The notes beneath the pieces are model-generated. The model was not told the DNA's origin, made no database searches, and was given only the letters and a program-made list of their open reading frames with translations. Of a DNA stretch of 64,000 nucleotides, positions 48,956 to 57,901 are shown piece after piece (positions within the stretch are counted from its first letter, which is position 1; every line of letters begins with the position of its first letter). This DNA comes from 2-12-FULL-60-19 sp041483675 (GTDB lineage Bacteria; Desulfobacterota; Binatia; UBA9968), in contig JBGPGE010000009.1 of assembly GCA_041483675.1 (NCBI GenBank), positions 1 through 64,000 of the forward strand, in the 5' to 3' direction. The translations under genes were made by a program, and so were the position numbers.

Positions 48956-51900
48956 TCATCGTTGCGCCTGTTCCAACAAACCCTTCATGTGCCCGGCCAA
49001 GGTCTCTAAATGCTCTGTGACGCAGGTAATATGGCCGCCGGGCACGATTCGGATCTCCAGTTGAGAAGTGACCCGGCCCCATCCGAAGGTTGGATTTCGA
49101 CGGCGGTCGAAGGGTTCTTCCGCCGGCCAGAGCAGCGCCACCCGTCCCGAGTACGGCTTTGAGAGATACCCGCCGAGCGCTCGATTGTGCAGCCGGGCGA
49201 CAGCGGGATCGCGACTTGTTTGCGCTGACGTTACCGCCTGATCGACTCGATAGTGGTTGGCTTGGAAAATTCGCCGCACGCGATGTCCCCAGGCGCGTAT
49301 TCCGAGAAACAGGCGCAATCTCTGGCGCGGTTCGAGCCCGAGCCATGAACCGGCGCGCGAAACCATGCCGTTGAGCAATCTTCGAGGAAGAGTATTACGA
49401 GCCCCCGCCGCAACTATCACGACAAGACCTACCCGCTGTCCCTGCCGCTCCAACTGCCGCGCCATCTCGAACGCCACAATGCCGCCCTTGCACATGCCTC
49501 CCAGAAAATACGGGCCTTCGGGCTGGACGGCGCGGATCATTTCAATATAAGACGCCGCCATCGCCTCAACCGTTTCCAGGACCGCTGACCCGTTCAGGCC
49601 ATGCGGGGCCAGCGCGTAGAACGGCTGATCCTCGCCGAGGCACTTCGCCAGGTTTAGGCAGTAAAAACCTCCGCCCTGAATATCTCCGTGCAAGAAGAAA
49701 AAGGGGAGTTTCGCGCCTCTCGGTTGAACTTTCACCAGCAGCGATCTCTGGCCTTCGTTGCGCTGCCGTAGCAGCGCTCGGACGAGATGCTGGATCGTCG
49801 GCCCGGCAAGCAAGGCGGCGAGGGGAAGTCTCTCGCCGCAGATCTGTTCGATCCGGTGCGCCATCTGGACCGCGAGCAGAGAGTGTCCTCCCAGGTCGAA
49901 AAAATTATCCTGAGTCCCGATTGGATGAATCCCCAAGAGCTCTTCCCAGATCTCCGCCAACTGCGGCTCGATCGTTCCAGGAGTGGGCGCCGCGTAGCCC
50001 GGACGGCCGTCAACCTTCGCTCGGTCGGGAGGCGGGAGCGCGCGACGATCGATCTTGCCGTTGGGAGTGCGAGGCAGAGCGTCCAGGAACACAAAGGCCG
50101 AGGGCGCCATGTAGGCGGGCAACTTCGCGGTGAGAAAGCTGCGCACTTCATCGGCGGTTATGATGGCCTGCTCGCTGTGTGGAACAACGTAGGCCACCAG
50201 GCGCTTCTCCGATTTTGGATTCTCTGCGCCTGCCCTGAGCGAAGTCGAAGGGTCCTCCCGCGCCACGACCACAGCCTCGCGCACCGCAGCATGTTGGCAG
50301 AGCGCGGCCGCGATCTCCCCCGGCTCGACGCGAAAGCCGCGGATTTTCACCTGATCGTCGATGCGACCAACGAACTCGACGGCGCCGTCGGGCAAGAAGC
50401 GTCCCATATCGCCGGTCCTGTAAAGACGGTCGCCGTCGACGCCCGTGAACGGATTTGTCAGAAACCGCGCCCGCGTCAGTTCCTCGTCTCCGAGATATCC
50501 CTCGGCGAGGTGAGGGCTGCGCAGGTAAATCTCGCCGAGCTCGCCCACGCCGGCCAACTGTAGTTCCTTGGTCAACACCAGAATCTGCGCATCGTCCACG
50601 CCACGCCCCAACGGGTAAGCCGATTGCTCCCCGCTCTCCGACAGTTCCGGCGCCGGAGAAACCATATGGTAGCCCACCGCCCGTTGGGTTTCCGTCGAGC
50701 CGTAGGAGGCGATGCAGACGGCCTCCGGGGCGAGCCGTCGAAGCCTGGCTACATCTCGCCGCGTTAACTTGTCGCCGACGAAAAACGCGTAACGCAGCGA
50801 TGTGATGCGACGGCCGGGAGCGGCAGTCTCGGTCAACATCTCCGCCATAGCGGGCGTAAGGTGCGCGAAGGTAATCCGCTCCTCGGCCATCCAGCGGGCC
50901 AGCTTGGGCGTGCCGATGATCTCGGGGTCTGGAATAGATATCGTCGCCCCCAGCCACAGCGGCGTGAAGATATCCCGCTGCAGCGGGTCATGCGACAATC
51001 CCGATAGCATGCTGAAGCGATCCAACGCGCCGAGATGGAATGCCGCTTCTTGCCACGGCAGAAAGTGCGACAAGGGACCGTGCCGGCCCAGAACGCCTTT
51101 GGGGCGGCCGGTGGAGCCGGACGTGAAGGCGACATAGGCTAAGTCATCCGGCCCCACGGCAATCCCAGGATCGTCGGAGGAATAGGCAAGGAGAGGGTCG
51201 CGCGATGCTGCGGCGCGGCCGGCGGAAAGCTCAAGGCGGCATCGAATGGAGGAGGTAGAAATACATTTGTCCAGCGCGTCGGGAAGCGGCCCGGCCGCCG
51301 CGATTTGAAGCCAGCCACGGGGCTTCGCCGCCTGCAAACACTCGACCAGACGCGCTGCCGGGTAAGCGGGGTCTAAAATCATAAACGGCGCGCCCGCCTT
51401 GAGAACGCCCAGCACGGCCCAGACCAGCGGAGCGCTGCGATGGCCATAGATAGCAACGACATCGCGCGGCCCGATGCCGTTCGCGAGCAAGCAGTGCGCG
51501 ATACGGTTGCTGCGGGCATCGGTCTCTCCGTAGCTCCAGCTTCCCCAACGATCTACGACCGCAGGCCGTTCCGGAAATTTCTCCGCCTGCCGGGCAAATT
51601 GCGTGTGGACGGCGCCTTTCCAGGCGTCATCCAGGCGTCGCGCGGGATTTGGCAAGCGCCCCTCGGCGGCGGGAGTGACGAGAGAGAAGTTCTTGATCCT
51701 TCGGTCCGGGTTCTCTACGATCTGCGACAACAGGTGTTTCAGCTGCGCCAGCATTTCGACCATCCGGTCGCGGCTGAAAATATCGGCATTGTAGACCAGG
51801 CTGAACCGAATCGTCCCCTCCTGCTCTCGTACATAGAGCGTAAAATCGAATTTCGACAAAGGCTCAAGGGGCCACACCGGCTCGACCACCAGGCCGGGGA

Positions 51901-54900
51901 GATCCAGCCGGCGTTCGACCTCGTCCATATTGAAATAGACCTGAAATAGCGGCGTGTGGCCCGGGTCTCGCTCGGGGCGCAACTCCTCCAGCAGTTTTTC
52001 GAAGGGCAGGTCCTGGTGCGTGTAAGCGTCCAGGGCCACCCGCCGCACGCGGCTCAACAGCTCTTTAAAAGTAGGGTTGCCCGAAAGGTCCGCGCGCAAT
52101 ACCACATTGTTCAGGAAAAATCCGATCAGCCCTTCGATTTCCTCGCGGTTTCTGCCGGCGATGGGAGCGCCGACGACGATGTCATCCTGCCCGCTGTAAC
52201 GGCTGAGCAGGAGCTGAAAGGCGGCCAGCAGAGTCATGAACAGAGTAGCGCTCTCGCCACGGCTCAAAGCCTTGAGTGCCTCCGTCAGGTCTCTGGAGAG
52301 GCGGAAGGACTCCAGCCCCCCGCGGTAACTCTGTACCGAGGGCCGCGGATAGTCGGTCGGCAACTCCTGCATGGGCGGTGCGCCCGCGAGCTGCCGTCTC
52401 CAGTAGGCTAGTTGACTCGCCTGCGCTTTCCCCTCTAGCCACCCGCGCTGCCAGACGGCATAGTCGGCGTATTGAACCGGCAGTTCCGGCAAGGACGGGG
52501 CCTTGCCCTGCGAGAACGTCTCATAGAGCGACGACAGCTCGCGGTAGAGCGCCCCCATCGACCAGCCGTCCGAAACAATGTGGTGCATGGTGAGGAACAG
52601 AATGTGATCTTGCGGCGCCAGCCGCCACAAATGGCAACGCAAGAGCGGCCCATGCGCCAAGTCGAACGGCCGTCGAGCTTCCTCGCCAATCAGCCGCTCT
52701 GCGCGGGCTTCCCGCTCGCTCTCGGGATAGTCCTGCAAGTCCGCCACCGGCAGCCTTACAGTCAGCTCCGAAGCGATGACCTGAAACGGCTGCCCATCGG
52801 CCATGGCGAAGGTCGTGCGCAAGCTTTCGTGGCGGCACGCGATCTTGTTGAGACTTCGCTCCAGCGCCGCAATATGGAGGGAACCGTGAAGGCGAAAGGC
52901 GGCAGCGATGTTATAAGCCGGATTTCCCGGCTCCAACTGGTCGAGAAACCACAGCCGCTGCTGGGCAAAGGAGAGCGGAAGCTTAGTGTCTCGTGGAACG
53001 GGCTTAAGCGCCGGACCGTTCCGATCCCGTTCCGTTCGCAGCGCTGTTTCGATCTGCTCCGCCAGGGCCGCTACAGTAGGCGCTTCGAAGAGGCGGTTGA
53101 GGGGCAGATCTACTTGGAAGACCTTGCAGGCTTGAGAAACGACTTGAGTGGCCAGCAGCGAGTCTCCGCCTAAATCGAAAAAGTTATCGTGGACGCCGAC
53201 CTGCGTCAGCCCCAGCGCCGCCGCCCAGATTTCCGCCGTTGTTTTCTCGGTCGGGCTTCGGGGCGCCACCGAGCGGGCCTCGAGTTCGGGCGGCGATCCG
53301 GACGGCTCCGGCAGAGCGCGCCGATCCACCTTGCCGTTCGGCGTCAGCGGCAGCGCATCCAGGATCACGAAAGCGGAAGGGATCATGTAGTCCGGGAGCT
53401 TCTCAGCGAGGGCGCGCCGCAATGCCGTCGCCGCCGGCGGAGGGGCTTCGCGCGGCACGAGGTAGGCGATCAGACGCTTGCCCGCCGATTTTGGATTTTG
53501 GATTTTGGATTTTGGATTTTCAGCCGCGTCCCGCGCGACGGCGACCGCCTCTTTGACATTGTCCAGCCCCAGCAACGCCGACTCGACCTCGCCCGCTTCG
53601 ACCCGGTAGCCTCTGATCTTGAACAGAAAATCCTTGCGCCCGAGGTGGAGCAACCTCCCATCCGGCAACATCCGGCCAAGGTCGCCGGTAAGATAGACAC
53701 GCTCCTCGCTCCCTTCAGCGTCCGGCAGAAATTTCGCCCGCGTCAGCTCCGGCCTCTTCCAATATCCAAGCGCCAGATAGCGGCTCTTCACGGCTATCTC
53801 CCCGGTCTCGCCCGGGCGCGCTTCCTTGCCGTCGTCGTCGCGTAGATAAATCTTCATGTCCCGCACCGGAGTGCCGCAAGGGACGGCGCCGTCTTCGATT
53901 GGGGTCGTTCCGTCGATGATATACTCGCAACAACTCGACAGCTCGGTCGCGCCGAACGAGTTGACTAAGATGCAATCGGGAGAAAAATAGCGGCGGCACA
54001 GCTCGATGTCGTTCTTATGGAGCGGCTCGCCGGAAAAGGAGAGCATCCGAAGTTTGGGGAAGCGATCGGCCTCGCCGAGAGCCTGCGCCAGATGGCGAAA
54101 CGGAGTCGGCCCGATACGGCACAGGGTAATCTCCTCGCGCGCCAGCCATTTGGCCAGCTCCCGCATCCCTTGCCGCTTGATGTCGAAGGGCAGGATGGCC
54201 GCGCCGTTCAACAAGGCGACGAATGTATCGAGCGTCCCGCCGTGAACGCTGAACGATCTGAGCAGCGCGATCCGATCGTCGGGGCCGATGCGGGCGCGAT
54301 TGGTATGCCGCATGATGAGGTGGAGCACGTTGCGATGATTTTGCAGCACGCCTTTGGGCTTTCCGGTCGAGCCTGAAGTGTAGAGAATGTAGGCGACACT
54401 ATCCGGCGCGGCGCGCGAGCGCGGGTTCTCATCGGATAGAGAGCGATCGAGCTCGTCGAAATTGATTAACGCCAGTTTGCCGCCGGCCAATTTCTCGGCC
54501 AAGGAAAAGTTTGGGCTGTCGGTAATGATCAGTCCTGCCTCGGTGTCCTCCAGGATGTCCCGATTTCTCAGGATCGGGAACGATGGGTCCAGCGGGACAT
54601 AAATTTTCGCCGCCTTCAATGCTCCGATTATCGACGCGATCATCGGCGCGCCGTTGTCGAGCAGCAACAAGACCGGCTCCTCCGCGCTCCTGCGCCGCGC
54701 CAGCAGGGCATGGGCCACGCGGTTGGCCGTCCGGTTCAGCTCGTCATAGGTGAGTTCAGCCCGACTGGTTTTAACGGCCAGGCGGCCGGAGTGCGCGGCT
54801 GCGATTTGCTCGAAGCGATCCGGGATCGATTGCTCGATCTCCTCTTTCCTAAACTCGACGAAGGAGTCGCTCGGTGGGATGGACGAAGAGCGACTCATCT

Positions 54901-54937
54901 CACCGGCGGCTGCTATTCCGCTGCGTGATGCTTCCAT
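48956..54937 (-). CDS. NRPS, A-PCP-C-A-PCP-TE
   Basis: A 1993-residue synthetase. A1 (about 30-545; A3 YTSGSTGKPKG at 187-197), PCP1 (Ser593, LGGDSLL), C (655-1090; HHIVSDG at 785-791), A2 (1110-1640), PCP2 (Ser1686, LGGHSLL), TE (1730-1993). In A1 the residue aligned with GrsA Asp235, which holds the amino group, is His232, so a non-alpha-amino substrate is likely. A2 reads SGLSHDPLQRDIFTPL and yields the hand-extracted ten-residue code DPRHFVSRAK, close to the Lys2/aminoadipate type. The TE nucleophile motif is GGMCKGG with Cys1816 instead of Ser. Heptamer or REP-like sequence is inserted in frame in both A domains near 473-486 and 1561-1578. It is followed by the Sfp-type gene. Confidence 0.93.
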   Translation of the reverse strand: MEASRSGIAAAGEMSRSSSIPPSDSFVEFRKEEIEQSIPDRFEQIAAAHSGRLAVKTSRAELTYDELNRTANRVAHALLARRRSAEEPVLLLLDNGAPMIASIIGALKAAKIYVPLDPSFPILRNRDILEDTEAGLIITDSPNFSLAEKLAGGKLALINFDELDRSLSDENPRSRAAPDSVAYILYTSGSTGKPKGVLQNHRNVLHLIMRHTNRARIGPDDRIALLRSFSVHGGTLDTFVALLNGAAILPFDIKRQGMRELAKWLAREEITLCRIGPTPFRHLAQALGEADRFPKLRMLSFSGEPLHKNDIELCRRYFSPDCILVNSFGATELSSCCEYIIDGTTPIEDGAVPCGTPVRDMKIYLRDDDGKEARPGETGEIAVKSRYLALGYWKRPELTRAKFLPDAEGSEERVYLTGDLGRMLPDGRLLHLGRKDFLFKIRGYRVEAGEVESALLGLDNVKEAVAVARDAAENPKSKIQNPKSAGKRLIAYLVPREAPPPAATALRRALAEKLPDYMIPSAFVILDALPLTPNGKVDRRALPEPSGSPPELEARSVAPRSPTEKTTAEIWAAALGLTQVGVHDNFFDLGGDSLLATQVVSQACKVFQVDLPLNRLFEAPTVAALAEQIETALRTERDRNGPALKPVPRDTKLPLSFAQQRLWFLDQLEPGNPAYNIAAAFRLHGSLHIAALERSLNKIACRHESLRTTFAMADGQPFQVIASELTVRLPVADLQDYPESEREARAERLIGEEARRPFDLAHGPLLRCHLWRLAPQDHILFLTMHHIVSDGWSMGALYRELSSLYETFSQGKAPSLPELPVQYADYAVWQRGWLEGKAQASQLAYWRRQLAGAPPMQELPTDYPRPSVQSYRGGLESFRLSRDLTEALKALSRGESATLFMTLLAAFQLLLSRYSGQDDIVVGAPIAGRNREEIEGLIGFFLNNVVLRADLSGNPTFKELLSRVRRVALDAYTHQDLPFEKLLEELRPERDPGHTPLFQVYFNMDEVERRLDLPGLVVEPVWPLEPLSKFDFTLYVREQEGTIRFSLVYNADIFSRDRMVEMLAQLKHLLSQIVENPDRRIKNFSLVTPAAEGRLPNPARRLDDAWKGAVHTQFARQAEKFPERPAVVDRWGSWSYGETDARSNRIAHCLLANGIGPRDVVAIYGHRSAPLVWAVLGVLKAGAPFMILDPAYPAARLVECLQAAKPRGWLQIAAAGPLPDALDKCISTSSIRCRLELSAGRAAASRDPLLAYSSDDPGIAVGPDDLAYVAFTSGSTGRPKGVLGRHGPLSHFLPWQEAAFHLGALDRFSMLSGLSHDPLQRDIFTPLWLGATISIPDPEIIGTPKLARWMAEERITFAHLTPAMAEMLTETAAPGRRITSLRYAFFVGDKLTRRDVARLRRLAPEAVCIASYGSTETQRAVGYHMVSPAPELSESGEQSAYPLGRGVDDAQILVLTKELQLAGVGELGEIYLRSPHLAEGYLGDEELTRARFLTNPFTGVDGDRLYRTGDMGRFLPDGAVEFVGRIDDQVKIRGFRVEPGEIAAALCQHAAVREAVVVAREDPSTSLRAGAENPKSEKRLVAYVVPHSEQAIITADEVRSFLTAKLPAYMAPSAFVFLDALPRTPNGKIDRRALPPPDRAKVDGRPGYAAPTPGTIEPQLAEIWEELLGIHPIGTQDNFFDLGGHSLLAVQMAHRIEQICGERLPLAALLAGPTIQHLVRALLRQRNEGQRSLLVKVQPRGAKLPFFFLHGDIQGGGFYCLNLAKCLGEDQPFYALAPHGLNGSAVLETVEAMAASYIEMIRAVQPEGPYFLGGMCKGGIVAFEMARQLERQGQRVGLVVIVAAGARNTLPRRLLNGMVSRAGSWLGLEPRQRLRLFLGIRAWGHRVRRIFQANHYRVDQAVTSAQTSRDPAVARLHNRALGGYLSKPYSGRVALLWPAEEPFDRRRNPTFGWGRVTSQLEIRIVPGGHITCVTEHLETLAGHMKGLLEQAQR
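50207..50255. repeat. Repeat insert in A2 of the NRPS: heptamers plus REP-like fragment
   Basis: Two gattttg-type heptamers adjoin a cctgagcgaagtcgaagg fragment of the REP-like family seen at 28674. In the NRPS frame it encodes about 18 extra residues (DPSTSLRAGAENPKSEK) between VVVARE and RLVAYVV. Confidence 0.85.
53488..53522. repeat. Heptanucleotide repeats in A1 of the NRPS (gattttg x5)
   Basis: Four gattttg units and one gattttc, in coding frame, encode ENPKSKIQNPKS at the same loop of the adenylation domain as the inserts at 50207 and 63791. Confidence 0.95.
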
Positions 54938-54992
54938 GCGATGGCTCTCATAGCCGCTTCCCGTTCTAAAGTCCAGTTCGGGAGCGTCCGGC

Positions 54993-57638
54993 TTACACGC
55001 TTTCCCTTTGCGCTTTTTCGATGCAGGTCTTCATGCGATCGGCCAGGACCGCCACATGTCTTTTGACGCACGAGATATGATCGCCCGGAACCTCTTGAAC
55101 CTCGATCTGCGGAACCACGCGGCTCCACCCGAAGGTCGGGTCTTTGGAACTGCCGAAGCTTTGCTCGCTCGGCCAGAAAAGCGATACCCGGCCGGAATAA
55201 GGTTTTGTGATATAGCTTGAGAAGCATCGATGACGCAAGTCGTTGAGGTCGTTGTCACGACGTGTGCGGCGGAATCTACGGGAGGGATAAAATCGCCGGA
55301 TGAATCTGCCGCAAATTCGCAAGCCAAAGAACAGCCGCAATCTCGCTTTGGGACCGAGCCCGAGCAAGCTTCCCACCCCGTAAGCCAAACCGCGGGCCAA
55401 TCTCTTGGCCGGATCGTTGCGCGGCGACGCCCCGACCAAGGCCACCAGGCTTACCTGCTGCCCTTGTTGCCTGAGTTGTTGGGCCATTTCAAAAGCCACC
55501 GTGCCGCCGTTGCACCATCCGCCCAACAGATACGGCCCTTCGGGCTGGACGGCGCGCACCATCTGAAGATACAGCGCCGCCATCTCCTCGACCGTATCCG
55601 GAACCGAGGAGCCGTTGAGTCCTTGCGGAACCAGCGCGTAGAACGGCCGATCTTCGCCGAGCCGGCGCGCCAGGTTCGAGCAATAAAAACCTCCTCCCAT
55701 CAGGTCTCCGTGCAAAAAGAAAAACGGAGGCTTGGCGCCACCCGGTTGAATTTTCACCAGCAGGGACTGATCCTCTTCGACTCGCTGCTTGCGCAGAGCT
55801 TGGGCGAGACCTTCGATCGTCGGCGCGGTAAACAAGACGGTGAGGGGAAGCCGCTCGCCGCAGGCCCGCTCGACGCGGCGCATCATCTCGGCGGCCAGCA
55901 GAGAATGGCCGCCCAGATCGAAGAAGTTGTCATGAATGCCGATCTGATCGAACCCTAGCACTTCAGCCCAGATTTTAGCGAGGGTTTCCTCCGCTGAGGT
56001 TCTTGGTAAGGTGAATCGCGTATCCAGTTCTGGCCGAGACTTGCCGGGAGCCGGCAGGGCCGACCGATCTACCTTGCCAGCGGATGATAAGGGCATCCCA
56101 TCCAGCATCACGAATGCCGATGGAATCATGTAGTCAGGGAGTTTGTTCCGCAAAAAACCTCGCAACTCGCTAACGGTGGGGCTGCGTTGGCTCAGGGAAG
56201 TAAAGTACGCGACTAAACGAGCTTCACCTAATTCATCCGCTCGTGCCATTACCACCGCCTCTCGGATGGCCGCATGGTCACATAGAATTTTCTCAACCTC
56301 CGTCATATCGACTCCATAGCCGCGGATCTTGACGCGAAAGTCGTTGCGCCCTTTGTGTATCAGGCAACCATCCGAAAGCATGAGGCCTAAGTCGCCGCTG
56401 TGATAAAGCGGGTCCTCCGCCAGGTTTGGATTCAATTTGAAGTGCGCTCGAGTCAGCGCGGGATTGCGCCAATAACCCGGCGAGACATAACCCCTCACGG
56501 CGATTTCTCCGACCTGGTTAAAACCAATCTCCTTTCCGGTATCGTCGAGTAACAAGACTTCCTTGCCGTCGACGGCATAACCCACCGGCACTTCGTTGCC
56601 GGAAATTTCAGTTTTGTCGTCGATCAAATAATCCCTGTGGAATCCCGCTTCACTGGAAGATAGGCCGGTCGCGAGGATACAATTCTTCGAAAAATGCTTC
56701 CTGTAAAGCGCGACGTCCGACTTGTAAATTGTCGCGCTTGCCAATTGAATCAGGCGAAGGTCGGGAAATGATTCTTTTCCTGTAAGAACTTCACACAGTT
56801 TACGGAACAGCGGCGAGCTGATCCGACAAAATGAAATGCCTTCCCGTAAAAGCCAAACGGCCAGGCTCGCCGGTCCTTCTTTCTGAACATCAAACGAACA
56901 GAGTGTCGCGCCGTTCAGTAAAGCAAGAAAAATATTCCCGGTGGCAGTTGCCGTGCCCGAAGCCAGAAGGCTGAGTCTATCGCTCTTCGATATCCGGTAC
57001 GCGTTGGTGCGCGGCATAGCGTCATGGAGAATATTCCGATGATTCTGCATGACGCCTTTGGGTTTCCCCGTGGAACCGGAGGTATAAATAAGATAAGCAA
57101 GCGCTTTCGGTGAGATCTGTAGCCGGAGGTCTTCATTCGGAATGCGACTATCGATCGATTCGACTTCGATCAGCCCGCTATGGTTCAACACTTCCCTAGC
57201 CAGTGAAGCGTTTGGCCGGTCCGTAACCACCAACCTGGCTTGAGAATCTTCCAGCACGGCTGCGATCCTTGCCTTCGGGAACGCGGGGTCCAAAAGCACA
57301 AAAAACTTGCCCGCCTTCAACACCCCCAGCATAGCGGCCATCAGCGGAGCAGCTTTCTCTAGCAACAGTCCTACCGGTTCGGCTTTCTCTCCTTGTCGCG
57401 CCACAATCGCGCGCGCCAAACGGTTGGCCGCTACATTGAGCTCAGCGTATGTCAGGGTTTGGTTGGATGTTTTGACCGCGATCCGGTCAGGGTAGATCCG
57501 TACAATCTTCTCAAACCGCTCCGGGATCGACTGCTCGATTTCTTCTTTCTTAAACTCAACAAAGGTGCCCGACGGATGAAAACACTTATCCAGGATCGCC
57601 TGCTGCTCCGGCGGAAGTTTGAAAACCCGTTCACTCAT
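54993..57638 (-). CDS. NRPS, single module A-PCP-TE
   Basis: An 881-residue synthetase from ATG 57638 (AAGGGA site six bases upstream); the frame is open to 57719 but the first 27 codons are out-of-frame sequence of the preceding small gene. A domain (about 25-535), PCP (Ser579, LGGHSLL), TE (from about 620). The N-terminal FVEFKKEEIEQSIPERFEKIV is shared with A1 of the next protein and marks a distinct subfamily. The residue aligned with GrsA Asp235 is Ala (in SGTATATGNIF), so the substrate probably lacks an alpha-amino group. No C domain is present. The TE motif is GGWCNGG, Cys709 replacing Ser. It could activate and release a free acid or feed another enzyme in trans. Confidence 0.92.
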   Translation of the reverse strand: MSERVFKLPPEQQAILDKCFHPSGTFVEFKKEEIEQSIPERFEKIVRIYPDRIAVKTSNQTLTYAELNVAANRLARAIVARQGEKAEPVGLLLEKAAPLMAAMLGVLKAGKFFVLLDPAFPKARIAAVLEDSQARLVVTDRPNASLAREVLNHSGLIEVESIDSRIPNEDLRLQISPKALAYLIYTSGSTGKPKGVMQNHRNILHDAMPRTNAYRISKSDRLSLLASGTATATGNIFLALLNGATLCSFDVQKEGPASLAVWLLREGISFCRISSPLFRKLCEVLTGKESFPDLRLIQLASATIYKSDVALYRKHFSKNCILATGLSSSEAGFHRDYLIDDKTEISGNEVPVGYAVDGKEVLLLDDTGKEIGFNQVGEIAVRGYVSPGYWRNPALTRAHFKLNPNLAEDPLYHSGDLGLMLSDGCLIHKGRNDFRVKIRGYGVDMTEVEKILCDHAAIREAVVMARADELGEARLVAYFTSLSQRSPTVSELRGFLRNKLPDYMIPSAFVMLDGMPLSSAGKVDRSALPAPGKSRPELDTRFTLPRTSAEETLAKIWAEVLGFDQIGIHDNFFDLGGHSLLAAEMMRRVERACGERLPLTVLFTAPTIEGLAQALRKQRVEEDQSLLVKIQPGGAKPPFFFLHGDLMGGGFYCSNLARRLGEDRPFYALVPQGLNGSSVPDTVEEMAALYLQMVRAVQPEGPYLLGGWCNGGTVAFEMAQQLRQQGQQVSLVALVGASPRNDPAKRLARGLAYGVGSLLGLGPKARLRLFFGLRICGRFIRRFYPSRRFRRTRRDNDLNDLRHRCFSSYITKPYSGRVSLFWPSEQSFGSSKDPTFGWSRVVPQIEVQEVPGDHISCVKRHVAVLADRMKTCIEKAQRESV

Positions 57639-57840
57639 AGCGCTTCCCTTCGCTGCCTGACCCGCTTTCGTCAGCGAGTAAACCGCGCGCCGCTTCGGCA
57701 GATTTGGCCGGGTCGTCAACGTCCTTCGGTCCCTCTTTCAGCAAGTCGGCGATGCCGAGCCGAGCCGCAACGTAGATCGCCTGCGAAACGGTGAAGCCGG
57801 TGATCATCTGAAATAGCCGTTCCGCCGGCAGCATCTCCAT
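57631..57840 (-). pseudogene. Truncated O-methyltransferase (dimerisation domain only)
   Basis: A 69-codon frame that matches the N-terminal dimerisation helix of plant-type or hydroxyneurosporene-type O-methyltransferases: LFQMITGFTVSQAIYVAARLGIADLLKEGPKDVDD. The SAM-binding domain is missing; after AKSAE the sequence becomes low-complexity (GLLADESGSGSEGKRYE) and stops, overlapping the next NRPS start by eight bases. It may be a relic of a deleted methyltransferase gene, or a small docking peptide. ATG 57840 lies 61 bases after the upstream NRPS stop. Confidence 0.6.
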
Positions 57841-57901
57841 GTGGAATCTCCCGATATCCGAACCGACTATTTCCGTAACCGATGGTGCCGCGCGATGTCC
57901 A

